Source: an uncultured Pseudanabaenaceae cyanobacterium (GTDB lineage: Bacteria; Cyanobacteriota; Cyanobacteriia; PCC-9006; JAAUQQ01). From it: a stretch of DNA of 44,089 nucleotides. Made by a program: the position numbers and the translations under genes. The stretch's first letter is position 1. Each line of letters starts with the position of its first letter. The DNA lies in NCBI GenBank assembly GCA_938021205.1, contig CALIGI010000162.1, forward strand, positions 1-44,089. The letters are read 5' to 3'. The notes under the pieces are model-generated. The model searched no databases. It was not told where the DNA came from and was given only the letters and a program-made list of their open reading frames with translations. Shown here piece after piece: positions 19,001 to 28,874 of the stretch.

Positions 19001-19663
19001 TTACGTCACCGGTAGCTGCCCTGAAAACACCATCGCCAACACCCAGCTATCGATGAGTAAAAGAAGCAGCGTAAAGCCCAGCAGAATCATATACATCCAG
19101 GGCTGAGCCAGTGGCTTGACATCTGTGGTGTCAATATCCGTTTTAGTCTGAACCTCCCGCACTAAGGCCCCAAAACCAGCGACCCGCATGGGCAATAAAT
19201 AGGCTTGGTCACCTGCTTCCGTTAGGAAGTAATAGACCAGCCCACCTTGGCCCGTGGAGCGAGGCTTGAGGCTCTTGACCTCAGCCCAAGGCAAAGACCA
19301 GCCCCTACGCCAAATCAGCTTTGCCCAGGCTGGATAGGTGACTTTAATGCCCGTTTCATCCAAAATCACCCGCTCACTCAAAGCGCCCCACAGAATTACA
19401 GCCCCAATGACCAAACCTGCGCTGAGCCAGGCTGGCGAAACAGAGGCTTGGGTAACCTCCGCTAAGAACGGCAGGGGAAGGGTCAAAGCGCCATACAAAG
19501 CCATCAAGGTGATGCGAATGAGGGAAGAAATATGGAATATCTTTGGCTCTGCCGTGGAGTCAACTGCCATATTTTGAGGCGATGGGCTTTCCATTAGCTG
19601 CCTTCTACTCAATTCAGCCGTTCGTTGAGCCCCGGTGGCGTTGTTCTCTAAATTAGCAGTCAT
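19001..19663 (-). CDS. membrane protein with PH-like (bacterial PH) region
   Basis: Two hydrophobic N-terminal segments, ILDETGIKVTYPAW..SLPWAEVKSLKPR, C-terminal TM; ATGA overlap with the upstream ORF. Confidence 0.65.
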   Translation of the reverse strand: MTANLENNATGAQRTAELSRRQLMESPSPQNMAVDSTAEPKIFHISSLIRITLMALYGALTLPLPFLAEVTQASVSPAWLSAGLVIGAVILWGALSERVILDETGIKVTYPAWAKLIWRRGWSLPWAEVKSLKPRSTGQGGLVYYFLTEAGDQAYLLPMRVAGFGALVREVQTKTDIDTTDVKPLAQPWMYMILLGFTLLLLLIDSWVLAMVFSGQLPVT

Positions 19664-19872
19664 GATCCAAACACTTCCTTTTCCTGTCCCTTCCACCATT
19701 CACCCAGTTTCATCATGTCCTGGTGGATATCTGCAAGCTGACGCAAGTATTCTCCAGAACCTAGCTCATCTCGCCGTTCTTCAAGCTTTTTTAGCCGAAG
19801 CTGCACCAACAACCAGGGCTTACTCATTCCATTCGTTGCGGTGATGTATTGCCCAAGCTCTTGACTATCCAT
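19660..19872 (-). CDS. small hypothetical protein (70 aa), translationally coupled to the next gene
   Basis: ORF ending in an ATGA stop/start overlap at 19660-19663. Confidence 0.6.
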   Translation of the reverse strand: MDSQELGQYITATNGMSKPWLLVQLRLKKLEERRDELGSGEYLRQLADIHQDMMKLGEWWKGQEKEVFGS

Positions 19873-20068
19873 AAAATTTCTTGAAGGGGTATTTCTGGGA
19901 ATTCCGTAGCAGGACGACCAATCATCTTCCTAGGGTAGCGGCTTCGCTAGCGCTCGCAAGGGCAATGGGACATCGAGAAATGGCTAATCTCCTTTGATCT
20001 CCGCCTGAAGTGAAGCGGCTTATGTATGATGGACAGGAATTTTTACGGTCCAGCCCCCGGCTTAAGCT

Positions 20069-20719
20069 ATGGCATTACAGCTGCGCGTTTACGTTCCGCC
20101 CCATCCCTTAATTCGCCATTGGCTGGCTGTATCTCGCGACGCCACCACGCCTTGTGCGCTGTTCAAGACAGCCATGACAGAGCTAGGTCGCTGGCTCACC
20201 TACGAAGCCACCCGCGAATGGTTGCCCACTCTGGAAACCCAGGTACAGACCCCATTGGCGGAATGTCCTGCGACTTTAATTGACCCGGAGGTGCCAGTGG
20301 TGGTAGTTCCTATTCTTCGAGCTGGGCTGGCTCTACTGGATGGTGCCCAAACCTTGCTCCCCCTGGCTTCGGTTTATCATCTCGGTATTGTTCGCAATGA
20401 GGAGACGCTGCAACCCTCCTTTTATCTGAATAAGTTGCCCGATCGCCTCGACCCCCGAGCCCGCATTTTGATCTTGGATCCCATGTTAGCGACCGGGGGC
20501 ACCATGTCCGCTGCGGTGGATGAGTTGGTGAAGCGCGGTGCGGATCCCAATATGATGCGCATTGTTGCGGTGGTGGCAGCTCCCCCGGCGCTCCAGGTGT
20601 TGAGTACAAACTATCCTGAACTGACGGTTTATTCCGCCACGATTGATGAAGGATTGAATCAGAATGGCTATATCGTTCCAGGGTTGGGAGATGCGGGCGA
20701 TCGCAGCTTTGGCACTTAA
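20069..20719 (+). CDS. upp: uracil phosphoribosyltransferase
   Basis: ILRAGLALLDGAQTLLP, ARILILDPMLATGGTMSAAVDEL, YIVPGLGDAGDRSFGT. Confidence 0.95.
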   Translation: MALQLRVYVPPHPLIRHWLAVSRDATTPCALFKTAMTELGRWLTYEATREWLPTLETQVQTPLAECPATLIDPEVPVVVVPILRAGLALLDGAQTLLPLASVYHLGIVRNEETLQPSFYLNKLPDRLDPRARILILDPMLATGGTMSAAVDELVKRGADPNMMRIVAVVAAPPALQVLSTNYPELTVYSATIDEGLNQNGYIVPGLGDAGDRSFGT

Positions 20720-20903
20720 GTTCTCTGCCAATTGCACGACTTAAAACGCTGTCACAAATGTTGTAAACCAACCAAACGCAAACAAACGTAGCGAGCCCAC
20801 TGGTCAATTCCCTTCGGGCGATAAACTAAAATATGGGGAGCGTTTGAACATCCCCGCAACATCGCATTGTCCAACGTTACACAGCATCTAGCGGAATCAA
20901 ACC

Positions 20904-21317
20904 ATGAGCGACCGCGACAATTTTGCAGGGGGATTTATTGCCGGAGCTGTCCTGGGCGGACTCTTGGGTGGAATTGTCGGAGCATCCCTGAGCCGCCGCC
21001 AAGCCAGTGCTGCCCGTCGTGCCCTACGCAATGGCATTAGCAAGGTCCGGGCCACGAGCCGTGAGCTAGAAAGCCGCGCCAACGGCAATGGTAATGCTGT
21101 CCGTCGATGGGTCCGTACTCCAACTGAGACCCATCCGGTTGCCCCTGAAGCCCGCATTGAAGAATCACGACGCAATCTTGAAAATAAGATTGCTCAGCTC
21201 AACATTGCCATTGACGATGCCAGGCATCAGTTGAGTGATACTGCGATTGAGGCCCCTGTTAGTAACAATGGAGCCGCTGATGGTAATGCGGATGCCCGTG
21301 CAGCCTCGCTGAACTAG
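20904..21317 (+). CDS. hypothetical protein with Gly-rich hydrophobic N-terminus (YtxH-like)
   Basis: GGFIAGAVLGGLLGGIVGASLSRR, followed by a terminator. Confidence 0.65.
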   Translation: MSDRDNFAGGFIAGAVLGGLLGGIVGASLSRRQASAARRALRNGISKVRATSRELESRANGNGNAVRRWVRTPTETHPVAPEARIEESRRNLENKIAQLNIAIDDARHQLSDTAIEAPVSNNGAADGNADARAASLN

Positions 21318-21349
21318 GGATGCTCTGAGTTTTCATTTGAGCCTTTCGC

Positions 21350-21390
21350 GGAGACCCCGAAGCAATCAAAATTGCTTCGGGGTCTCTCGT
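21350..21390 (+). terminator. intrinsic terminator
   Basis: gagaccccgaagcaat/attgcttcggggtctc. Confidence 0.75.
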
Positions 21391-21563
21391 TATTTGGGCA
21401 GGTCGTAAAACTTTCAAGGCTTACCCTTTGGATGAATCCCCATTTCTGGGAAAATCAAGAAGTAATTCACTAAAAGGCCTGTCCCAAAGGGCAATGAATC
21501 AGTTGCTTCTGATTCGATGAACCTGCTCTCTTGGATGTTTACAGGCTGAGCACAGGAAACGAA

Positions 21564-23249
21564 ATGTCAGATAACCGCAGAAGTCAAGCCATCACCGCTG
21601 GGGTCCAGCGATCGCCTAACCGCGCCATGCTAAGGGCTGTAGGCTTTGGCGATGGCGACTTCAGCAAGCCCATCGTCGGCCTGGCCAATGGCTTTAGCAC
21701 GATTACGCCCTGCAATATGGGCATTGGCACCCTGGCCGATAGAGCCGAAACCGGGCTGCGTGATGCCGGTGCCATGCCTCAAATGTTCGGCACCATCACC
21801 ATCAGCGATGGCATTTCCATGGGGACGGAGGGGATGAAGTACTCCCTCGTTTCCCGTGATGTGATTGCTGATTCCATTGAGACGGTTTGTCAGGGACAAA
21901 GCCTGGATGCAGTTCTAGCCATTGGTGGTTGCGATAAGAACATGCCCGGTGCCTTGTTGGCGATCGCCCGCATGAACATCCCTTCAATCTTTGTCTACGG
22001 CGGCACGATCAAGCCCGGCCACCACAATGGCGAAGATCTCACCGTGGTTAGCTCCTTCGAGGCGGTGGGCCAATTCAGCTCTGGCAAAATTGATGAAGCT
22101 GAACTGACAGCAATTGAGAAAAAGGCCTGCCCTGGTGCAGGCTCCTGTGGCGGTATGTTCACCGCCAACACCATGTCCTCCGCCTTCGAAGCCATGGGCA
22201 TGAGCCTGCCCTATTCTTCGACCATGGCGGCTGAGGATGAGGAGAAGGCCGATAGCGCTGCTGAATCCGCGAAGGTTTTGGTAGAAGCCATTCGTAACCA
22301 GTTGTTGCCTAAACAAATCATGACGCGGGAGGCCTTTGAAAATGCCATTACCGTGATCATGGCGGTGGGTGGGTCGACGAACTCGGTGTTGCACTTGCTG
22401 GCGATTTCCAACGCGATCGGTGTTCCTCTGACCATTGATGACTTTGAGACCATTCGCGGTCGCGTTCCTGTCATCTGTGACCTCAAGCCCAGTGGCCAAT
22501 ACGTTGCCACGGACCTGCATAAAGCAGGCGGCATTCCCCAGGTGATGAAGGTGCTCTTGAACCAGGGCCTGCTCCATGGCGATGCCATGACCATCACCGG
22601 CAAAACCGTCGCAGAATCCTTGGCTGAAATCCCCGATGAGCCCCGTGCGGACCAAAAGGTAATTCGCCAATGGGATAACCCTCTCTACAAGCAGGGGCAC
22701 CTGGCAATCCTTAAAGGTAACCTAGCGAGCGAAGGCTCAGTTGCCAAAATCTCTGGCGTCAAAAATCCTGTCATCACTGGGCCTGCCCGCGTGTTTGAAT
22801 CTGAAGAAGAATGTCTGCGAGCCATCCTCGACAACAAAATTGTTGCAGGCGATATCCTTGTCATCCGCTATGAAGGTCCCAAAGGCGGGCCTGGCATGCG
22901 GGAAATGCTCGCTCCAACCTCTGCCATTATTGGTGCTGGACTGGGTGACTCCGTTGGCTTGATCACGGACGGCCGTTTTTCAGGCGGCACCTACGGGATG
23001 GTTGTGGGCCACGTAGCTCCCGAGGCTTTTGTGGGCGGCACTATTGGTCTGGTGAAGGAAGGCGATAGCATCACCATCGATGCGCTAAATCGTTTGCTTC
23101 AGCTCAATGTTGATGATGCAGAACTCGCCCAGCGCAAGGCAGCTTGGACTGCACCTGAACCTCGCTATAAGCGTGGCGTTTTGGCTAAATATGCCAAGTT
23201 GGTTTCTTCCAGTAGTCTGGGGGCTGTGACTGATTTGAATTTGGGATAG
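21564..23249 (+). CDS. ilvD: dihydroxy-acid dehydratase
   Basis: [47 protein letters not shown]. Confidence 0.97.
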   Translation: MSDNRRSQAITAGVQRSPNRAMLRAVGFGDGDFSKPIVGLANGFSTITPCNMGIGTLADRAETGLRDAGAMPQMFGTITISDGISMGTEGMKYSLVSRDVIADSIETVCQGQSLDAVLAIGGCDKNMPGALLAIARMNIPSIFVYGGTIKPGHHNGEDLTVVSSFEAVGQFSSGKIDEAELTAIEKKACPGAGSCGGMFTANTMSSAFEAMGMSLPYSSTMAAEDEEKADSAAESAKVLVEAIRNQLLPKQIMTREAFENAITVIMAVGGSTNSVLHLLAISNAIGVPLTIDDFETIRGRVPVICDLKPSGQYVATDLHKAGGIPQVMKVLLNQGLLHGDAMTITGKTVAESLAEIPDEPRADQKVIRQWDNPLYKQGHLAILKGNLASEGSVAKISGVKNPVITGPARVFESEEECLRAILDNKIVAGDILVIRYEGPKGGPGMREMLAPTSAIIGAGLGDSVGLITDGRFSGGTYGMVVGHVAPEAFVGGTIGLVKEGDSITIDALNRLLQLNVDDAELAQRKAAWTAPEPRYKRGVLAKYAKLVSSSSLGAVTDLNLG

Positions 23250-23333
23250 CAACCCAGGAATGCCATCGAGTTAGGCGATTGCTGTGAAAGAGAATCCCAA
23301 TGATGGTTTGCCCCTTCCTGGCTCGGAATCGAA

Positions 23334-23385
23334 AGCCACCCCTCCCAACCTCCCCTTGAAAAAGGGGAGGTTGGGAGGGGTGGCT
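23334..23385. repeat. perfect 24-bp inverted repeat with GAAA loop
   Basis: agccacccctcccaacctcccctt-gaaa-aaggggaggttgggaggggtggct. Confidence 0.85.
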
Positions 23386-23421
23386 GATTTTGAGAGACTT
23401 GACGCACATCTAAAATCTGTT

Positions 23422-23444
23422 CCTCCCCTGTTTTGAGGGGGAGG
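23422..23444. repeat. second short inverted repeat of the CCTCCCC type
   Basis: cctcccctgttttgagggggagg. Confidence 0.5.
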
Positions 23445-23501
23445 CTAGGTTGGGTAGGTTTGCCGCTTGATGAAATGGGGGATTCTTTTATAGAGACAGC
23501 C

Positions 23502-23984
23502 TTACAAGTGGGTTGCCGATTTCAGCGGCTCGCAGGCTAGTTTTGTGACTCGATGTCGGTAGGCAAACATATCCCCCAGCCGGGAAGCAATCCAGCCTTC
23601 CAGCAATGGCTCCGTGGTTTCTCCACCAGGCAGCTTATAGTCAATCGAGTCGGTTAGCTGCATCTGGCGATCGCCATTCCCATTCCCTACCGCTTCAAAC
23701 CGATGACGATGCAACCAAAATTCCATTGGCCCCTGCACCTGCTCATCTGCAAACAGAAACGGCGGCTCACATTCCATATGGCGCGACAGCCAAGTCACTG
23801 GCAGTGGCCCTAGCCACAAGCGAAACTCCGACTCAGCCCCAATTCCCAGACCTCCCTCCCGGCGAACAACCTCCACCGGCTGCCAAGGCGGCGTCAAAAT
23901 CTGCAATACATCGGGGCGAGCATGGAAGTCCCAAACCGTTTCCACAGTGGCATTGATAATTGTGGAATATTCAAATCGCAGCAT
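23502..23984 (-). CDS. SRPBCC (polyketide cyclase/dehydrase-like) family protein
   Basis: EYSTIINATVETVWDFHARPDVLQILTPPW; DSIDYKLPGG. Confidence 0.8.
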   Translation of the reverse strand: MLRFEYSTIINATVETVWDFHARPDVLQILTPPWQPVEVVRREGGLGIGAESEFRLWLGPLPVTWLSRHMECEPPFLFADEQVQGPMEFWLHRHRFEAVGNGNGDRQMQLTDSIDYKLPGGETTEPLLEGWIASRLGDMFAYRHRVTKLACEPLKSATHL

Positions 23985-23989
23985 GAATT

Positions 23990-24340
23990 CTAGGTCGCTT
24001 CTGAGCTAGGCACACTGGACTGACTTAAAGGCACAAACTGCCCTGAAAGCGTCAGCCCGAGCAACATGGAGTCATTGGGCTTAATTTCTCGGCCCGTAAT
24101 GGCACAGCATTCGGTTTGATGGGCGATCGCCTGCATCGTTGAACGAATATCCGCCAAAGATAAATGGTTCGATTGCCCACGCTCCTCTCGTTCCACATAA
24201 TCCCAGAGCACCTCACGAATGAGGCTTTGATACCCTTGATTCCCCGACAAGTTTTTTAAGCGCTCCTTCAAGTCGGTTTCCAGCCGAATACTCGTCACCT
24301 GCATTTCCGTCGTAGCGATGCGTTTTACTGTGGTGACCAT
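23990..24340 (-). CDS. ribbon-helix-helix-like small regulator
   Basis: MQVTSIRLETDLKERLKNLSGNQGYQSLIREVLWDYVE. Confidence 0.6.
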   Translation of the reverse strand: MVTTVKRIATTEMQVTSIRLETDLKERLKNLSGNQGYQSLIREVLWDYVEREERGQSNHLSLADIRSTMQAIAHQTECCAITGREIKPNDSMLLGLTLSGQFVPLSQSSVPSSEAT

Positions 24341-24966
24341 GGCCTCTCCCCTCGAACAAACAATGAAAATCTGGGCTCCGACGAAGAGCTTCTTTGAATA
24401 TACTACATTCGTAATACTTTACTCGACTCAGCTCGATACTTTGATATAACGGTTTGGCCGAGGACTAAATTCATGCTGATACAGCAATTTTAAGTCCCAT
24501 TAGTCTAAGTTTTGTCAAGAGGCCCAAGGGAGTAGCTACCATGGAGAGAATGGATTTGCTCGTCCATGCCCTCCATAAAGTTGACCCCCAGTTGTGAAAT
24601 TCAACCTTATCAATGCATAAAGCAACTGCATAATGCTGAATTCATTCGTTAGCATGGGCGAAAGCAAGTCTAGTTCTTCGATTATCCCTGGAGGCATGGC
24701 CATGACAATGCAACTCATTTTCCTTACAGGGGCTGGTTATCAGGAGTACTTCGTGGGGCAAAAGCGAATAGTAGTCCCTTTATGGAGCTGAAGTGAGTGG
24801 TGGTCGTTTCTGTCCAGTCTTCGGATAATTTCCCAAGTGCTGGAGTCATTCTTTTTTCCGTCTCTACCTTTGCCACCACTCTATAGATGTCGTCCCTAAG
24901 TGCTCACCATCTCTATTGAGCATTCTGAGCAATTGAGCCAACCTAGCTAGACGCCCTTCAATCGCC

Positions 24967-25320
24967 ATGTCATCAAAGTCTGCTCGCATTTCTGACATGC
25001 TTCTGCAACGCCTTCAAGAAGCACATCAACAAGGCTCCGAAGTCCGTATTCGCTTAGCCAACAGCAGCTTTCACGGTGTTCCCGTCCATCTCGATGCTGA
25101 ATTTGTCGAGCTCCTCTGCCTTTACGTAGATGAAAGTGATGAAAGTTCCATGTGTGAACGAGCCATGTGGCTCATCAAACTTTCTGAAATAGTAGCCTTC
25201 TCTTACCCCATCGACTCCTGGTCTAAGGACCGTCTAGAAGCGCTACTGAATGAGCCTGAGGCCAAATCTGAAGAGATTAAATCTGATTCTCAATCCGATA
25301 AAAATGATTTGACGCACTAG
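24967..25320 (+). CDS. conserved hypothetical protein (117 aa)
   Basis: Intact ORF followed by a terminator hairpin. Confidence 0.6.
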   Translation: MSSKSARISDMLLQRLQEAHQQGSEVRIRLANSSFHGVPVHLDAEFVELLCLYVDESDESSMCERAMWLIKLSEIVAFSYPIDSWSKDRLEALLNEPEAKSEEIKSDSQSDKNDLTH

Positions 25321-25372
25321 CTCAACTAGCTTGGCTACTGTCACTAATCATTAATTTGCTCAATTGACCTAG

Positions 25373-25413
25373 AGAGAAAGCCCAGATGCATCAGAGCATC
25401 TGGGCTTTCTCTG
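25373..25413 (+). terminator. intrinsic terminator
   Basis: agagaaagcccagatgc/gcatctgggctttctct. Confidence 0.75.
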
Positions 25414-25639
25414 TGGATTGCAGCCTTGAGGACTGCTTATTAGTAATGGCGATGCCAAGTGTCCCGCACTATTTTTATACTTGCAACATAAATATACGGT
25501 CTTGGATAAAGTCCTGTGGAACTCTGCGGGTGTCGCTTTTTACTCTCGTAGCTAATGATGTGCTTTATTCTCTGGGTAATGCTGAGTTGGCTTGACTCAG
25601 AGGGAATGGCGCGATCGCTCACACCTAAGCTAATCCCCT

Positions 25640-26161
25640 ATGTTTTCTTTCCGTCTGCAATCTTCTTCTGCTTTAGCTCGTAAAACGCCAGGCAATAGCG
25701 GAATGACAGTTTTGGAACTGCTCATTGGATTAGCTGTGGCGGGGGGAATTGTGGCGATCGCCGTTCCCACTGTGAAGCACCAGCAGGTCAAAGCCCAGGA
25801 ACGCCAGAGCCGCGCCTACCTAAAGGTCCTGAGCCAGGCCCAGCGGCAGTACTATGTGCTCAACCAGTCCTTTGCCCAAGCTCCCAGCCGCTTGGAGGTC
25901 AAGGGTAAGCCCAATCCCTTGGGGCAGTACGAATACAGCATTGCGGCTTCAGAAGATGGTCGTATTGTTACTCACAAGGCCCGCAGCCGCAGTCGGGGTC
26001 TGCGCAGCCAAGTGAGCGTGGTCTCTGTAGATAGCAAGGGGGCGATGGTCAAGAGCCTGCTATGCAAGGCCGAAGACCCGGCTAATAGCACCCCCGGCGA
26101 GGGCAAGCGGGTCGGGGGCGAATTACTCTGTCCCGTGGGGTATAGCCCCCAGGAGCCCTAG
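25640..26161 (+). CDS. type IV pilin-like protein (prepilin)
   Basis: Prepilin cleavage/TM motif NSG|MTVLELLIGLAVAGGIVAIAVPTV. Confidence 0.85.
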   Translation: MFSFRLQSSSALARKTPGNSGMTVLELLIGLAVAGGIVAIAVPTVKHQQVKAQERQSRAYLKVLSQAQRQYYVLNQSFAQAPSRLEVKGKPNPLGQYEYSIAASEDGRIVTHKARSRSRGLRSQVSVVSVDSKGAMVKSLLCKAEDPANSTPGEGKRVGGELLCPVGYSPQEP

Positions 26162-26310
26162 CCTGAGGAGATGAATCGAGCATTATGCAGGTTGATAACG
26201 GTTAGTTTTACGGTATTTCTCTACCCAGAGAGTAGTCTATAGTCACTAGAACTCTGACCCTGACCCCTTCCACTAATCTCTATTCACGCCTTAGCTGCTC
26301 AGCATCCTCT

Positions 26311-27645
26311 ATGAGTACCACCACCGCCGCCGCTGCAGAAACCCTAGAAAAAATTCGCCAGCAGTTCAACGAAGCTCCCTATCCCAATATTCCGCTTGAG
26401 CAATCCCCGCTAGAGAAAACTAGCGACCTCTATAATCACAGCCTAGTCACCGCCTATTATCGTAAGACCCAAAAAATCGTCTCCCCAGAGGGCAAGATGA
26501 TTCTGGATGTGGGCTGTGGCAGCGGCTACAAGTCGCTGATGCTGGCCGGGGCAAACCCCGGAGCGAGAATCGTGGGTATTGATATTTCTGATACGTCGGT
26601 TGACCTGGCTCGCAAGCGCCTCGTCCACTATGGCTTTGACAATGCCGAATTCCACGTCATGAACGTGGAAGATCTTCCTGATCTCACCATGCAGTTTGAC
26701 TACATCAACTGCGATGAAGTGCTGTATCTCCTCACGGACCCGATTGTCGGCCTTAAGGCGATGGGAGCTGTGCTCAAGGACACCGGCATCATGCGGGTCA
26801 ATTTCCACAGCGCCTTGCAGCGTCGGTTCTATCATCAGGCCCAGCAATTTGCCGAGCGAGTGGGCATTCTCAATGAATCGAAGGAAACCTCAATTACGCT
26901 GTTCCGGGAGTTCATGGCCTCTTTGAGGCCCAACGTGACACTCAAGGCCCGTACCTGGACTGCAAGCTGCGAGAGCAGTGACGATATTCTGATGGCCAAC
27001 CATCTGCTGCGGGGGGATAAGGGCTGGACCATTCCCCAGTTCTTTGAGGCGATGGACAAGGCCGGGCTAGATTTTGTCAGCATGGTGCAATGGGAGCGCT
27101 GGAATCTACTCAATTTGTTCGCAGATCTTGAAGAAGTCCCCCTAGGTGTGGCCATGGCTATGTCGGAGGCTAGCCCAGCGGAACAGCTACATCTTTATGA
27201 GCTGCTCAATTCAACTTTCAATCGTCTGTTAGATCTGTGGTGCTGCCACCCCGCTGCCGAGGCGGTGGAGCCAGTCGCGCTGGAGGATTGGACGGCTACC
27301 CAATGGCACCAAGCGCGCATTGTGCTCCATCCGCAAATCCAGATCGAGCAGCTCCAGGAGAACCTGACCGAGGCGGTGACGACCATGACGGTGACTGATC
27401 TTAATCAGATCTGTCCCAAGAGTGGCACCCCCGTGCTGGTAAATGGCATGTTGGCCTCTTGTTTGCTGACCTTGTTCAAGGGGCCGATGACGTTTTCGGC
27501 CATCCTGGCCCAGTGGCAGCAGATTCAGCCGATTAACTTGTTGACCCTGGCCCCCACAACCCTCGAAGAAGCCGAGGGCTCTCTCATTACCGAGGTTCAA
27601 CGACTGGTGGAGCTGGGCTATCTGCTGGCAGAACAACCTGCCTAA
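26311..27645 (+). CDS. class I SAM-dependent methyltransferase with C-terminal extension
   Basis: MILDVGCGSGYKSLMLAGANPGARIVGIDIS; C-terminal helical domain. Confidence 0.85.
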   Translation: MSTTTAAAAETLEKIRQQFNEAPYPNIPLEQSPLEKTSDLYNHSLVTAYYRKTQKIVSPEGKMILDVGCGSGYKSLMLAGANPGARIVGIDISDTSVDLARKRLVHYGFDNAEFHVMNVEDLPDLTMQFDYINCDEVLYLLTDPIVGLKAMGAVLKDTGIMRVNFHSALQRRFYHQAQQFAERVGILNESKETSITLFREFMASLRPNVTLKARTWTASCESSDDILMANHLLRGDKGWTIPQFFEAMDKAGLDFVSMVQWERWNLLNLFADLEEVPLGVAMAMSEASPAEQLHLYELLNSTFNRLLDLWCCHPAAEAVEPVALEDWTATQWHQARIVLHPQIQIEQLQENLTEAVTTMTVTDLNQICPKSGTPVLVNGMLASCLLTLFKGPMTFSAILAQWQQIQPINLLTLAPTTLEEAEGSLITEVQRLVELGYLLAEQPA

Positions 27646-27833
27646 GGAATGAAAAAGCGGTTGAGTTTAGCTAAAACTCTTACTGTGTCTAGGCATACAG
27701 GATTTCTGGACAATGCTCTAAAGAAGGAGAATGGCTTGAGCCAGGGGAGTGATATGAAATCTCACAGGCCTGGGTAAGCTAAATTCAGGAGCTAGATGAC
27801 CCATCGCGTTCAACCTCTAGGAAAGACAACACC

Positions 27834-28421
27834 ATGAAATCTGAACTGAAAGCCAAGTTTTTGCAGCACCTCATCTCCAAGAAGAGTGACAATGCTGGTT
27901 TCACCCTGATCGAGCTGCTCGTCGTTATCATTATCATCGGCATTCTCTCGGCCATTGCCCTGCCTTCCTTCCTCAACCAGGCAAACAAGGCCAAGCAGTC
28001 CGAGGCCAAGACCTACGTTGGTTCTCTCAACCGCGGTCAGCAGGCACACTACCTGGAAGAAAGCGCATTCACTAGCGACATCGACCAGCTAGGGATTTCT
28101 ATTCCTGCTGCAACGGAAAACTACGAGTACAAAATGGTGGTTGCCAATGAGGGTGAGACTAACGAAAACGTTTTTGTTAAGGGTGAATCCCTCAAGCCTG
28201 CTCTGCGGTCCTATGGTGGCATGGTGAGTTTGGCTCAAGTTTTGGCCACCAGCGAAGCTACAACTCTGGCAATCCTTTGTGAGAATGATTCTCCTGGGGC
28301 CGGTAACGTTACCATTCCTACGTTCACTGCTGCTACGGCAACTGATGCTGCCAAGATTGAGTGTGGTGCCAGCAGTTCAGCGCTTGGGGGCGTAGCAGCA
28401 GAAGCGGATGACGACGCATAG
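27834..28421 (+). CDS. type IV major pilin-like protein (PilA-like)
   Basis: DNAG|FTLIELLVVIIIIGILSAIALPSFLNQANKAKQSEA. Confidence 0.9.
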   Translation: MKSELKAKFLQHLISKKSDNAGFTLIELLVVIIIIGILSAIALPSFLNQANKAKQSEAKTYVGSLNRGQQAHYLEESAFTSDIDQLGISIPAATENYEYKMVVANEGETNENVFVKGESLKPALRSYGGMVSLAQVLATSEATTLAILCENDSPGAGNVTIPTFTAATATDAAKIECGASSSALGGVAAEADDDA

Positions 28422-28466
28422 AATGAAAGGGTTACTCGACTTAATCTCGTCGTTGAGACCTTAGGC

Positions 28467-28516
28467 TGGCTGGTTTCCAAGGGAGGATTATCCCTTAGCA
28501 ATAAGGTGCCAGCCAG
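28467..28516. terminator. imperfect stem-loop downstream of pilin gene
   Basis: ctggctgg...ccagccag arms. Confidence 0.4.
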
Positions 28517-28874
28517 TTGTCATTACAGCGACCGTTGAGCTGTGCTCATCAAGTCTGAACTGAGAAAGGTGTTGGACTGTAGCTTTGGAGCTGTAAGCTT
28601 CACAAAGCTCTGGGTCTCCCACACCAAAAGGCTTGGTCAAGGATTCAAATCTGAGATCGAGCCGAATTCCTTGGTCAACCTTGAAGAGACATTAAATTCA
28701 TTCGTTGGTTGCTGACTGTAATTGCTTAATAAGCTGGGGAGGAGTTCAACCTTGTTGATGCTTCTCCCCATTTTTGTTGCAGAGCGATGGGGATTAGATT
28801 AGAGGCAGTAGCTTGGGTTGAGATCTCCGAAACCCAACACAATTTAGCCAAGGCCGAGAGATTCAATACAGACA

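Noticed and set aside
21984-22700. 238-aa minus-strand ORF inside ilvD
   Set aside because: Antisense shadow ORF of a conserved GC-rich gene; composition (His/Gly/Arg-rich) not protein-like.
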